A DNA stretch of 64,000 nucleotides from Palaemon carinicauda (taxonomy: Eukaryota; Arthropoda; Malacostraca; Decapoda; Palaemonidae): positions 63,933,706-63,997,705 of the forward strand of contig NC_090763.1 in assembly GCF_036898095.1 (NCBI RefSeq), given 5' to 3'. Numbering within the stretch: position 1 is the stretch's first letter; the number at the start of each line of letters is the position of its first letter. Made by a program: the position numbers and the translations under genes. This document shows positions 20,160 to 31,100 of this stretch, piece by piece. The notes beneath the pieces were generated by a model that saw nothing but the letters and a program-made list of their open reading frames with translations, made no database searches and was not told where the DNA came from.

Positions 20160-20541
20160 AAAAAAGGATTTTGAGCGAAGCGAAAAATCTATTTTTGGGT
20201 GAGATGGCCATGTCGTCCTGATGGAAGTTCCTAAAGGGTAGCTTCCTTGGGTATATATAACTACGGCGATATTCCCAGAGAATTTACCTCAAGGTACCCA
20301 GAATTCTAACTCCTGGAGCGAATATCCCTAATAAAAGAACCAGGGATATCGCGAAATATCAGAGGACGTATTCTTGACATGCCACATAGCAATCTGCACC
20401 CCGAACAGAGTTAACACTTCGAAGGGGTCAATTGGCAAGAAAACGAAAACAAGAAAGAAAGGAGAGCCGCTCGCAAGGTATCTCTCCTCTCCCGTTTCGT
20501 AAGCGTGCATTGCGCCGCTCACGGCACCATCTGTATTCCTT
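20160..20541. repeat. DIRS-A2 left inverted terminal repeat
   Basis: 20206-20541 is the reverse complement of about 28533-28866, with roughly 98% identity by eye (differences such as CTCAAGG/CTTAAGG and CACGGCACC/CACGGCGCC). The outermost ~45 bp (GGATTTTGAGCGAAGCG...GGGTGAGAT) are unique to this end and match one half of the ICR. The short open frames inside (20328-20522 minus and its mirror at 28487-28747 plus) are by-products of the repeat. Confidence 0.9.
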
Positions 20542-20620
20542 GTAGCGATACACGAGGTGCTACAGATACTGTATGTAGGGAGGGGACCTAGAGCCCTTTA
20601 AAAGAAAGGGAAGGGCGGGT

Positions 20621-20712
20621 CCATCAGGACGACATGGCCATCTCACCCAAAAATAGATTTTTCGCTTCGCTCAAAATCCGTTTTTTGGGCTCAAGCCATG
20701 TCGTCCTGATGG
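20621..20712. repeat. DIRS-A2 internal complementary region
   Basis: A 92-bp block flanked by CCATCAGGACGACATGGC and its complement. The left half (CATCTCACCCAAAAATAGAT, CGCTTCGCTCAAAATCCG) is the complement of the left tip. The right half (TTTTTTGGGCTCAAGCC) is the complement of the right tip at 28867-28880. The two halves meet in a T run, consistent with a short overlap at the circle junction. Confidence 0.9.
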
Positions 20713-21729
<1,017 letters not shown>

Positions 21730-24459
21730 TTAAACAGCAGGGTTAACGACACTACCCACTGCTACCACAGACCTCTTTAGTTGCTCCACTTGCTTCGCAT
21801 AGTGACGAAAGAACACTCTGGAAGACTTCCAGCCAGTATATGAACGAAGATGTTCAAAATCCATACAATTAAAGAAATTTAAGGATGAGGCAACTTTCCT
21901 CGGATCGTGACTTGCGGGTGTACTGTCTGGATCCGCTCTGCGAATAAAATAGGTGATTTTCGCTTTAAGTTGTTTCAGTGATAAATTTGAGCCTGATGTT
22001 TCTCCCCTGAATAGTTGACCACTCCTGAAGTCTGAAGTTCTACGAAGATAGACCTTTAGGCATTCCACTGGACATAGAGATGCATCTTCTTTCAGAGGGC
22101 AGATTCTCCAGGGACCCCACCTGTTGGTGGGTAACTCGTTCTTGGCGAGAAACGTAGGGTCCGGAAACAGGTTCAGTTCTCCCCCATCCAAGAACTGAAC
22201 ACGACCCTCCTCTCTCAAGAGGGCTACAATTTCACTAACCCTGGCCCCCGACGCGAGTGCAAATAGGAAAATAACTTTTTGGGTCAAATCCTTTAAAGCA
22301 CACTCCTCATTGTTCAACAGCAAAGCGAAATGAAGAACTTTATCTAAAGACCATGAAATGGGCTTTGGAGGTGCTGATGGTCTGAGCCTAGCACAGGCTT
22401 TTGGAATTTTATTAAAAATATCGTTAGCGAGGTCGACTTGGAAGGCATATAAAATGGGTCTTGTCAAAGCAGATTTACACGATATTGTGTTGGTTGCTAA
22501 CCCTTGACCATGGAGGTGGATGAAGAAAGATAAGCAGAAGTCCGTCGAGATCTTTTGCGGATTCTTCGCCTTGACAAAGGCCACCCATTTCCTCCATGAT
22601 GACTCATATTGCCTTCTAGTAGATTTGCACTTATATTCCTCTAGGAAGTCTATACTGTCTTTCGAAATCCCGAAACGTTTTCTCACCGCTAGGGAGAGAA
22701 AATCATGAGCTGCAGGTTCCGGGTTTTCTGTGATGAAGCGCAGACAGTCGACTTCTGAACTCGCTGGGTCAGAACTGGATCTGGTAACGGTAGACACTTC
22801 AGCCGTAGTTCCAATGCCAGAGGGAACCACATGCTGTTCGGCCACTTGTGAGCCACTATTGCCGCTACTCCCTTGAAGGATCTCAGTTTGTTGAGGACCC
22901 TTAACAGAAGGTTGTGAGTAGGGAACAGGTAAATCCTGGACCATCTGTTCCAGTCGAGGGACATCGCGTCCACTGCTTCCGCCAAGGGATCCTCGTACGG
23001 GGACACGTAAAGGGGTAACTTCTTGTTGTCTTTCGTCGCAAAGAGGTCTATCTGCAGTTCTGGGACTTGACTCAAGATGAAGGAGAATGATCCTGCGTCT
23101 AGGGACCATTCCGACTCTATCGGTGTGAACCTGGATAGAGCGTCCGCTGTCACATTGCGGACTCCTTGAAGGTAAACTGCCGACAGGTACCACTTCTTCT
23201 TTTCCACCAGTCGAAAGATGGCCAACATCACCTGGTTGAGTGGTGGTGACCTCAATCCTTGTCGATTCAAGCATCTCACAATCACCTCGCTGTCCAGCAC
23301 CAACCTTATGTGGATCGAGCGACGAGGGGAGACTTTCTTCAAGGTAAGGAGTACTGCCATAGCTTCCAGAGAGTTTATGTGAAATGTCTTGAATAGATTG
23401 GACCAAGTCCCTTGGGCCTTCTTCCGATGAGAATGACCTCCCCACCCCTCCTTCGAGGCGTCTGTGTGAATAGTCAACAAGGGGGGAGGTGGATGAAGAA
23501 GTACCGACTTCTTTAGTTGCCTGACTTGGGACCAAGGCCTGAGAAGTGTACGTAGACGAAGCGGAACTGGTCTTATCAGATCTCTTCGCGCGTTTGATGC
23601 ATAACTTCTCCAAACTCCGGTTGCATCCTTTAGCTGTGCTCTTAGCACCGGGTCTGTTACTGAAGCAAACTGGAGAGAACCCAGCACTCTCTCCTGTTCG
23701 CGTCTTGATATCCTTTCGGAATCCAGAAGTCTCTTGACAGAACCAGCTATCTCCTTCCTCATCTTCGCCGGGATGGAGAGTTGGTGTGACACTAGGTACC
23801 AGTGGATTCCCAACCACTGGAACTTTTGAGATGGAGAAAGTCGAGACTTTTTTCTGTTGATCTTGAAGCCTAGATACTCTAGGAACTGGATCACCTGTAG
23901 GGAAGCTTGCAAACATTCTGTCTTGGATGCTGCCCACACTAGCCAGTCGTCCAGGTAGGCTACCACCTGGATTCCCTTTAGGCTTAATTGTTTGAGAGCT
24001 ACGCTCGCAAGCTTCGTGAAGATCCTTGGGGCTATGTTTAGCCCGAATGGCATGGCTCTGAAGGCGTAGAGTCTTCGATGTAGCTTGAACCCTAGGTAGG
24101 GGGAGAGTTGACGATTGATTGGAACGTGCCAAAAGGCGTCTGACAAATCTATGGAGACGGTAAATGCCCTCTTGGGCAGTAAGGTCCTTATGTGTTGCAG
24201 TGTTAGCATCTTGAACTTGCAGTTCACAATGAACTTGTTGAGTTTTTCCGAGTCCTTCTTGGGAACACAAAACAGCCTCCCTTGGAATTTGATGGACTTT
24301 ACCCTTCGGATTACCCTTTTCTCCAACAGTTCTTGAATGTACTCCTCCAGAACGGGGGTGGAGTGTTGGAAAAATCGAGGGCACGGGGGTGGAGTGCTGT
24401 ACCAGCTCCAACCCAGTCCATTCTTGAGTAGGCTGTGGGCCCAGGGATCGAAGGTCCAC
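21730..24459 (-). CDS. DIRS-A2 tyrosine recombinase (with overprinted upstream frame)
   Basis: Open for 909 codons from a GTG. The recombinase proper is the last ~340 codons, from about 22760 (DCLRFITENPEPAAHDFLSL) downward. It keeps the catalytic Arg (GARVSEIVALLREEG), His and Arg (HDPRKVASS) and Tyr (FFRHYAKQV, codon at 21801-21799). One residue is missing against A1 in NTISCKSAL (NTISTCKSAL in A1). The upstream ~570 codons overlap the RT gene in the same relative frame as in A1 and are also open, beginning DLRSLG like A1. Likely functional as a protein if expressed; start codon uncertain. Confidence 0.85.
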   Translation of the reverse strand: MDLRSLGPQPTQEWTGLELVQHSTPVPSIFPTLHPRSGGVHSRTVGEKGNPKGKVHQIPREAVLCSQEGLGKTQQVHCELQVQDANTATHKDLTAQEGIYRLHRFVRRLLARSNQSSTLPLPRVQATSKTLRLQSHAIRAKHSPKDLHEACERSSQTIKPKGNPGGSLPGRLASVGSIQDRMFASFPTGDPVPRVSRLQDQQKKVSTFSISKVPVVGNPLVPSVTPTLHPGEDEEGDSWFCQETSGFRKDIKTRTGESAGFSPVCFSNRPGAKSTAKGCNRSLEKLCIKRAKRSDKTSSASSTYTSQALVPSQATKEVGTSSSTSPLVDYSHRRLEGGVGRSFSSEEGPRDLVQSIQDISHKLSGSYGSTPYLEESLPSSLDPHKVGAGQRGDCEMLESTRIEVTTTQPGDVGHLSTGGKEEVVPVGSLPSRSPQCDSGRSIQVHTDRVGMVPRRRIILLHLESSPRTADRPLCDERQQEVTPLRVPVRGSLGGSSGRDVPRLEQMVQDLPVPYSQPSVKGPQQTEILQGSSGNSGSQVAEQHVVPSGIGTTAEVSTVTRSSSDPASSEVDCLRFITENPEPAAHDFLSLAVRKRFGISKDSIDFLEEYKCKSTRRQYESSWRKWVAFVKAKNPQKISTDFCLSFFIHLHGQGLATNTISCKSALTRPILYAFQVDLANDIFNKIPKACARLRPSAPPKPISWSLDKVLHFALLLNNEECALKDLTQKVIFLFALASGARVSEIVALLREEGRVQFLDGGELNLFPDPTFLAKNELPTNRWGPWRICPLKEDASLCPVECLKVYLRRTSDFRSGQLFRGETSGSNLSLKQLKAKITYFIRRADPDSTPASHDPRKVASSLNFFNCMDFEHLRSYTGWKSSRVFFRHYAKQVEQLKRSVVAVGSVVNPAV

Positions 24460-24551
24460 CGATCCCGAAAATTCTGAAGTCTCCCTCCTACCGGTATCAT
24501 CTCACTTTGACTGCTGTTGCCCTGAGGCCTTGCCTCCTTGACCGCGACCAC
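22689..24551 (-). CDS. DIRS-A2 reverse transcriptase / RNase H, with internal deletion
   Basis: A 620-codon frame collinear with A1. RT AYLDDWLVWA is present near 23960-23940, RNase H blocks HTDASKEGWGGH, LVLDSEVIVRCLNRQG and VTADALSR are present, and the methyltransferase-like end (QIDLFATKDNKKLP, AEAVDAMSLDWNRW) is complete. Against A1, nine residues (RVILDLSPL) between SEKL and NKF are missing. This in-frame 27-bp deletion removes a conserved RT block before motif A and probably inactivates the enzyme. The frame starts from GTG inside the gag overlap. Confidence 0.88.
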   Translation of the reverse strand: MVAVKEARPQGNSSQSEMIPVGGRLQNFRDRWTFDPWAHSLLKNGLGWSWYSTPPPCPRFFQHSTPVLEEYIQELLEKRVIRRVKSIKFQGRLFCVPKKDSEKLNKFIVNCKFKMLTLQHIRTLLPKRAFTVSIDLSDAFWHVPINRQLSPYLGFKLHRRLYAFRAMPFGLNIAPRIFTKLASVALKQLSLKGIQVVAYLDDWLVWAASKTECLQASLQVIQFLEYLGFKINRKKSRLSPSQKFQWLGIHWYLVSHQLSIPAKMRKEIAGSVKRLLDSERISRREQERVLGSLQFASVTDPVLRAQLKDATGVWRSYASNARRDLIRPVPLRLRTLLRPWSQVRQLKKSVLLHPPPPLLTIHTDASKEGWGGHSHRKKAQGTWSNLFKTFHINSLEAMAVLLTLKKVSPRRSIHIRLVLDSEVIVRCLNRQGLRSPPLNQVMLAIFRLVEKKKWYLSAVYLQGVRNVTADALSRFTPIESEWSLDAGSFSFILSQVPELQIDLFATKDNKKLPLYVSPYEDPLAEAVDAMSLDWNRWSRIYLFPTHNLLLRVLNKLRSFKGVAAIVAHKWPNSMWFPLALELRLKCLPLPDPVLTQRVQKSTVCASSQKTRNLQLMIFSP

Positions 24552-26455
24552 CCCTGAATCCCCTCCCCTCTAGACGAACCTCTGGCTGCTCCTCTAGGCT
24601 TTGCTCGAAAGGTAGTTGACTGCCCTTCGAACGCTGGGTTAAATGCCGGAGACTGCGTCGACACGGCTTGGAGTACCCACTGGTACGTGGTCGGGGTTTG
24701 TGCCACCATATGGGGCACTGTAGGCATAGGAAATTGCTGTTGCCGCTGCTGTCTGAATGGCTTGGCTGGCCGAGAGGGTAGCCTAGTCTTCTTAGTCTTC
24801 CTCTTTGGTTGGGGACCCTCATCCGGGGAAGACTTTCTCTTGAGGGATAGGCCCCACTTCTGGAGAAGGTTTCTATTCTCCGTGGCAGCCTTATCTACAA
24901 CCTCCTTGACCGCTTCACTAGGGAAGAGGTCTTTGCCCCAAATGTTGGAGGAGATTAGCTTCCTTGGCTCGTGCCTCACCGCAGCCGAGGCGAACATGAA
25001 CTCCCTACAAGCCCTCCTAGCTTTGACGAAGCTATAAAGGTCCTTCGTCACTGTGACTAGGTGTGTCTTAGCCACTACCACGAACATCTCATGGACCTTG
25101 GGGTCACTTGCCATTGTCTCCAGAGTCGTCTGATGAGACATTGAGGCAGCAAGTCTTTCTTTTGTCTCAAGCTCCCTTCGCAAAAGAAAGTCAGACAGCT
25201 TGGGGAGGTTTTCACCGAACTGACGTCCGGCAATATCAGCCTCCAACTTCCCGACTGAGAAGGTAAGATGGACGTCCTTCCAGTCCTTGTGGTCCATGGG
25301 TAGGGCCAAAGACAGAGGTTTACACTCCTCCAAGGAGGGGCATGGCTTACCTGCCTCGACTGCTTTCAGCACAGCCGTAAACCCTTTCTGCATAAAGGGG
25401 AAGGCTCTAGAAGGAGAGGACACAAAGGAAGGGTGCTTCTTACTTAAAGCAGGTACCTTCGAGTTTGAGAAGCCCCTCTCTTTCATCGAGCTTGACAATA
25501 AAGCTTGAGCCTTAGCGTGGTCCAAAACTATGACCTCCTTCGGCTCTGTTTCTTCCTTTGAGGCTGGTTCCTTTCTTAGACGGACATAACAGTCCGGATA
25601 CGACTCCTTGCTGGGCCAGAATTCCACCTCCTCAAGGGGGACTGAGCCCAATTTCTCCGAAATGACGATTTTTCCCGTCGTCATAGGCATGTGCTCAGCA
25701 TACTTCCAAGGGTTAACATCTGAGCACAAGGGAAGGTCTTTCACGCTGAGCTTCTTCTGGGGCCCACGTGATGCTGCAAGTCTCCGCATTTCCAGCTCCA
25801 TTGCAGCCGCCTTCTCATTCTTCTCCCTCTGCATCTGTTGGATCATTCCAACGATGGAGGAAAGGGTCTTTCCCAGCTCATCTGGGAGAGAGGATGATGT
25901 TGAGGGAATAGGTTCAGGGGCCTGAACCGGAGTAGCCGACATCTCGTCGACCTCTTCCTCTTCATTGTCTGGAGCCTGCTCTTCATCCTGGTCTTCTGCC
26001 AGAAGGTCATCTTCCAGACGCTCGGACACCTCCGACATCCTATCGTCCAATTGGATGTCCTGCAGGGTGTCCGCGACTTCAGAATCCACAGGGATCTGAA
26101 CCACTGGTATCTCCACTTGAGGCTGGGGAATCACTGCATCAGCTGATGCCCTGGGGAAAAGGTAAGCCCTCATCTTCTCACTTGGAAGATAGGGCCCAGA
26201 AGTGTTCTTCTGAAAGCCCCTTACCCAGGTACGAAGCTTCTCCCTTGCTGCGTCCCTTGACTCCGCCGTCTTAGGGGAATCAAAAGCCTCAGTAATCAGG
26301 TTTGTGTACACGGTACATACCTGCGGAGACTGCGTATGCTGCGTGCCTCCTACACAAATCATGTCCGCAGAAGTTCTTGCTGCGGACGTTACAGAAAACG
26401 CTTCCACACTTCGGATGGTCCTCCTGTAAAGAGAAGAAAATTCCATGAGTATCAA
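24497..26455 (-). CDS. DIRS-A2 gag-like protein, frame disrupted at both ends
   Basis: The 652-codon frame is collinear with A1 gag in its centre (LSVKDLPLCSDVNPWKYAEH, KKHPSFV, HEPRKLISSNIWGKDLF). At the N-terminus the conserved Cys/His module (KCGSVFC..., GHDLCRRHA) is encoded in another frame at about 26412-26340, so the first ~45 residues of this frame are not the ancestral reading; a frame change lies near 26310. At the C-terminus the Arg-Gly tail (GRGFRGGRGQGGKASGQ) is in yet another frame that stops at 24502, so a second 1-nt change lies near 24580. The C-terminal frame is that of the recombinase frame, as in A1. Probably a damaged gene. Confidence 0.75.
   Translation of the reverse strand: MILMEFSSLYRRTIRSVEAFSVTSAARTSADMICVGGTQHTQSPQVCTVYTNLITEAFDSPKTAESRDAAREKLRTWVRGFQKNTSGPYLPSEKMRAYLFPRASADAVIPQPQVEIPVVQIPVDSEVADTLQDIQLDDRMSEVSERLEDDLLAEDQDEEQAPDNEEEEVDEMSATPVQAPEPIPSTSSSLPDELGKTLSSIVGMIQQMQREKNEKAAAMELEMRRLAASRGPQKKLSVKDLPLCSDVNPWKYAEHMPMTTGKIVISEKLGSVPLEEVEFWPSKESYPDCYVRLRKEPASKEETEPKEVIVLDHAKAQALLSSSMKERGFSNSKVPALSKKHPSFVSSPSRAFPFMQKGFTAVLKAVEAGKPCPSLEECKPLSLALPMDHKDWKDVHLTFSVGKLEADIAGRQFGENLPKLSDFLLRRELETKERLAASMSHQTTLETMASDPKVHEMFVVVAKTHLVTVTKDLYSFVKARRACREFMFASAAVRHEPRKLISSNIWGKDLFPSEAVKEVVDKAATENRNLLQKWGLSLKRKSSPDEGPQPKRKTKKTRLPSRPAKPFRQQRQQQFPMPTVPHMVAQTPTTYQWVLQAVSTQSPAFNPAFEGQSTTFRAKPRGAARGSSRGEGIQGWSRSRRQGLRATAVKVR
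26418..26455 (-). promoter_or_regulatory. Splice-acceptor-like site before A2 gag
   Basis: The minus strand reads a pyrimidine tract TTTTCTTCTCTTTACAG followed by GAGGACCATCCG at 26423, directly before the Cys/His codons. There is no ATG at the position used in A1. The arrangement is the same as at 2236-2272 in A1. Confidence 0.5.
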
Positions 26456-28532
26456 GTGAGCTATGTATCACTGGATATACATAGCTTAGCACAACTAAAC
26501 TAGAAATAAAGACACACACTTGTATTTCCCGCACAGTCAATTGCTGCAACCTTCCAGATAATAAAATCGTATGGTTAATCTATTCTAGAGCAACCAATGA
26601 ATAATTTCCAGAGGAAACAGGTGTAGCTCACACCCAAAAAATGATTTTAAAATGCTGGATAGTAGACAAGAAAGAACTCACTTTCTTTATCTGTAAGGTT
26701 ACACCAAAGGGTTGTGCGAGACAACACAAAAGTGTTAGAAAAACTTAGTGTTGTAACAAATATTATACTATAGTTTTCTCCCTACAGTATATACTATACT
26801 GAAAAATACTAGCTACAGTATAGATGGTAATGTTCCGGCCGGCACACACCTTAACTAGTTCCAAAGTATACTACTTAAGAACTATAAGGTGGAAGAACGC
26901 TGGTTCAAATGCATGTGCCGTCCGGCAATGACGGCCGGCCGGCAACTACATAAGATAGCACCCGGCTGCCGGCCACTAATCGTAGCGGCCAGCAGCTATG
27001 GTGTGATATATAGCTGGCCGGCAAAGGTATACAACCAATGCCGGCCGGCAGCAAAAGAACCAGAGAACTCCGACTGCCCGGCTGCCGGCCACTCAGGCCG
27101 GCAGCCGGGCTAGGGTAAAAACAGAAGAAAAACAGAATGGATGCCGGGATAAGAGACTGTACTACCTCATAACTCGGCAACCCGAAAGAGTGCACATAAG
27201 GAAGGGCAGAATATAACTTCAGGCTTCCTGACCAATGCCATCTGGCTCTACAGAAAAACATGGATGAGAGACCAAGGGAGGTCCGGGCAGCACTCAAAGC
27301 AGAAGACCCTTGCCGGCCGGCAAGGGACTGAGTCAGCCCCACATACTAACCTATGCTAGGTACAGATGTAGAATGACGGGCAGGAATGCAATGGCTAGGC
27401 CATCACAAAGGAAAGAGGGGGAAAGGGAGAAGAGGGTCCTGCCAACTTTGCTCTAATAATGAATCACCCGCAGCCAAGAAAACTCATCTTAGCCTAGGGG
27501 AGATCCGAGGAGGGAGGCCAGCAATACTTGCCAACTCCCTCGGAACCAAAACAAGGAAGGCGTTGTTATTCACAGAAAAGAGGATCTTATCCTCCCCACC
27601 GAGAACAACAACACTGGACTAGTCTGCTAGATCACAAGAAGGAATCATCTCGTACAGAAACCTTCGAAAGTGAACTAAGGAGGCTAAGCCTCCTATGTCT
27701 GTTGTCAGACTAGCAAGGGAATCTCAACCACAAGCTAGACATAAACAGACTCAGACTAAGAACTCTGATGTCCTGCCCCCTCCCTGAAGCCAGACTTACT
27801 GGAAACAGGAAGGAACAGAAACACCCTAATATAGTTGTATCTAAAGTCAATTCAGATAAACCATTTGGGTTAAGCCCAAGGCTTAAACAGAGGGAAAGGG
27901 ATTGCACACCTTCTCCGAAAAGAAGAGAGCAACCGGGGAGTATGAGAAAGTATACTAAGGCCCCATAGACAACTAGCCTAGGCGCAAAGAGAATCGATTA
28001 CCTAAATCACCGAAACTCACTCGTATACTATCTTGGAAGAAAATCAACATAATCTTAAATGTATAAAACTGCCTAAAGCTTCAATAAAATTTTAAAACAC
28101 TCGGAAATCTGAATATCATGCAGGAAAGTACTAGGGCCAAACGACTAGGCTACAAGGTCTAGCATAGGCCAGAATCGGCAAATCCTTTGCCAAAACAAAA
28201 ATACTAAAAGCATCATATAAAGAAATCCTATGTAACGCTAAACAGCTAAAATTATTAAAGCGAAACAGCCGGGAACATCACTCTGGCTAACTAAATAACT
28301 CATACCTAGCGAGCGACAGCGTCCAGGATGCCTCCGGTAGGCAACAGCTCTTGTAACAACGATATCACTATCAAATCACTTTTAAAATTACCAAGAGCTT
28401 ACATTTATACATAAAAGAAATAATACTCAACTTATCAGAAGCAGAAGAAGTTGGAGAAAGCATTATAAGTTAAAATAATCCAAGAATTGCGAGAAACACA
28501 GGGAAAAAACACCGAGTTGTTGAGCTACGCAA
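26456..28532 (-). other. 5' leader of DIRS-A2
   Basis: No coding region; short frames here are not conserved with A1. It contains the CCGG-rich cluster at 26835-27325. The end near 28260-28310 resembles the A1 leader at about 220-260. Confidence 0.55.
26835..27325. repeat. CCGG/GCCGGC-rich cluster in DIRS-A2 leader
   Basis: Repeated words such as GGCCGGCCGGCA (26933-26944), CCCGGCTGCCGGCCACT (twice, near 26960 and 27080), TGCCGGCCGGCA (27039-27050) and TTGCCGGCCGGCAA (27310-27323). It is positioned upstream of gag like the cluster in A1 and is set in otherwise AT-rich DNA. Confidence 0.65.
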
Positions 28533-28880
28533 AAAGGAATACAGATGGCGCCGTGAGCGGCGCAATGCATGCTTACGAAACGGGAGAGGAGAGATACCTT
28601 GCGAGCGGCTCTCCTTTCTTTCTCGTTTTCGTTTTCTTGCCAATTGACCCCTTTGAAGTGTTAACTCTGTTCGGGGTGCAGATTGCTATGTGGCGTGTCA
28701 AGAATACGTCCTCTGATATTTCGCGATATCCCTGGTTCTTTTATTAGGGATATTCGCTCCAGGAGTTAGAATTCTGGGTACCTTAAGGTAAATTCTCTGG
28801 GAATATCGCCGTAGTTATATATACCCAAGGAAGCTACCCTTTAGGAACTTCCATCAGGACGACATGGCTTGAGCCCAAAA
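28533..28880. repeat. DIRS-A2 right inverted terminal repeat
   Basis: Reverse complement of 20206-20541 over ~336 bp. The outermost bases GGCTTGAGCCCAAAAA (28867-28880) differ from the left tip and match the other half of the ICR. It marks the 5' end of the element. Confidence 0.9.
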
Positions 28881-29130
28881 ATCGCAGCAATCGCCGATTA
28901 GGTAGCCAGGTGTACCACCTGTGCGCCCTCTAGTATGGTACCTGGAACCATTCCAGTGATTCCTCATATCTTCCATGCCCATAGGTCTCTAGATGGGAGG
29001 AGGGGGGGAATCAAATTATATACTGTATAACTACTGGGTAAGTATGTTAAAAAATTCATTTTATTATGAAGATATCATTTTTAAACATATGACTTACCCG
29101 GTAGTTATGTATATAGCTGATTGACACCCT
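28881..29130. repeat. DIRS-C terminal repeat remnant and ICR
   Basis: 28881-29010 aligns with B 14460-14590 (GTACCTGGAACCATTCCAGT, TCTTCCATGCCCAT). About 29020-29120 carries the paired arms TACTGTATAACTACTGGGTA and TACCCGGTAGTTATGTATAT around an AT-rich centre, as in the B ICR. Confidence 0.65.
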
Positions 29131-29511
29131 TGGTGGAGTGTCAGAGACAGCCAACATTGTTGGAATTTTACTTAAGAGTTAATAAACAAGCTTAAGGGTT
29201 CGTACCTGACAAGGAAGCTGACTTCAATGAATTCTTTCATTATGTCCGTTTTCCTTATGAGATCCAGCGATCGACCCAGGGGGCTGAAGACCTCTAAGAG
29301 CTGTCAAACTGGTCTAAAAACCTCTTTGTGAAAGGACCTCCTCAAATACCCTTGTTCTGGGCGCTCTCATGGAACAAATTGACCACCTGACTAATATCAA
29401 TAATTGTAGAACACTGTCGCAATCTCCACGAACAACCATAAAAATACAAAAGTTCCAAGAGAAGAAAAGGGTATTAGGATTATAGGAATGTAGTGGTGGA
29501 TCCTTCCCTCA

Positions 29512-30780
29512 CTACTGCACTCGCGCTACGAATGGTCCCAGAGTGAAGCAGTCCTCATAAAGAGTCTGGACACGTTTCAAATAATGTGAAGCGAACACAG
29601 ATTTACTCCTCCAAAAGGTTGTGTTCATAATGCTCTGCAACGATCTATTCTGCTTGAAGGCCACCAAAGTCGCTACAGCTCTAACTTCATGCGTCTTGAT
29701 TTTTAAAAGCTTGAGGTCTGCCTCACTGCAATGTGCATGAGCCTCTCTCATTAAGAGCCTGATGAAGAATGAAAGTGCATTCTTCGACATCTGTAACGAG
29801 GACTTCTAGACCGAGCACCAAAGAGCTTACGACTTGCCTCGCAACTCTTTCGTTCAGTCCAGGTAGAACTTCAGGGCTCTTACTGGGCACAAGACCCTCT
29901 CCAACTTCTCGCCAACCACATCCGAAAGGTTCGGAATCTCAAAAGCCTTGTCCCAAGGTTGAGAAGGGCGTTCATTCTTGGTGAGAAAGCCTAACTGCAA
30001 TGAGCAGATAGCTTTGTTATCTCGAAAAACCAACATTTTAACTAAAAGCATGAATCTCACTGACTCTTTTAGCTGTCGCCAGACTGCCCAAAAATAGAGT
30101 CTTCATTGTGAGGTCCTTAAATGAAGCTGAATGCAAGGGCTCAAACCTGTCACTCATAATGAACTTCAGGACTATATCCAGATTCCAAGCTGGTGAATCC
30201 TGGTGCCGTTGCTTTGATGTTTCAAACCATTTGAGAAGTTCCTGTAGGTCTTTAACATTAGAAAGGTCCAAGTTTCTGTGCCTGAATACAGTTGCTAACA
30301 TACTCTTGTATCCCTTGATGGTAGAGGATGAAAACATTGCGTTTCTTTCGAAGATATAACAGGAAGTTAGCAATCTGAGTTGTAGAGATACTGGACGAGG
30401 AAAAAGAATTGACTCTGGACCACTCTCCAAAAAACTCTCACTTGGATTGGTAAACCTTGATGGTAGAAGTCCTCCTTGCTCTTGCAATAGCCCTAGCTGC
30501 CTCCTTCGAAAAACCTCTAGCTCTTGTGAGTTTTTCGATAATCTGAAGACAGTTAGATGAAGAACTTGGAGATTTTGATGGTACCTTTCCAAGTGGGGTT
30601 GATTGAGTAGATCTACTCTTAATGGAAGGCTTCTTGGAGTGTCCACCATCCATTCCAGTACCTCTGTGAACCACTCTCTTGAAGGCCGAAAGTGGGCCAC
30701 TAGAGTCAATCTGGTCCCTTCGTGTGACACAAACTTATGCATCACTTTGTAATGAATTTTGAACGGTGGAAATGCGTACA
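29512..30780 (-). pseudogene. DIRS-C tyrosine recombinase and end of methyltransferase-like region
   Basis: About 30780-30600 reads YAFPPFKIHYKVMHKF and RLTLVAHFRPSREWFTEVLE, the end of the methyltransferase-like region. It continues in frame into the recombinase: STIKGYKSMLATVFRHRNL (about 30350), SPAWNLDIVLKFI, then LATAKRVSEIHAFS with the catalytic Arg at about 30060. After a frame change, 29790-29512 gives MSKNALSFFIRLLMREAHAH, KTHEVRAVATLVAF with His-x-x-Arg, and TFWRSKSVFASHYL with Tyr. So Arg, His, Arg and Tyr all survive but in two frames. This is the better-preserved recombinase of lineage B/C. Confidence 0.75.
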
Positions 30781-31100
30781 CGTCCATGTCACGAATTGTT
30801 TGACGCTCGACGTCGCGTTCTGCTTGATGCTGGACGTCACGTCCCGCTTGATGCTCGATGTCACGTCTGGTTGCTTGCCGCTCGACGTCACGTCCTGCTG
30901 GACGTTCGACGTCATGTCTTGCTGGACGCTCGACGTCACGTCCTGCTGGACGCTCGACGTCACGTCCTGCTGGACGCTCAACGTCACGTTTTAGCTGGAC
31001 GCTCGACGTCCCGTCCTGCTGGATGCTCGACATCACGTTAGCTAGACACTCGGCGCCACGCTCTGCTGGACGCTCGACGTCACATCTGGCTGCTTGACTC
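30780..31100. repeat. Minisatellite in DIRS-C, CGCTCGACGTCACGTCCTG type
   Basis: About ten copies of a ~24-bp unit (GCTGGACGCTCGACGTCACG and variants). On the minus strand the array is in frame with the methyltransferase-like/recombinase frame and encodes repeats of RDVERPAG. The unit contains TGACGTCGAGCG/CGACGTCA words, close to a CRE palindrome. DIRS-B has no array at the corresponding place. Confidence 0.85.

Noticed and set aside
20328..20522. 64-residue minus frame nearly identical to the end of the 28487-28747 plus frame, looking like a conserved small protein
   Set aside because: Both lie inside the two inverted terminal repeats of DIRS-A2; the identity is that of the repeat DNA, not evidence of a protein.
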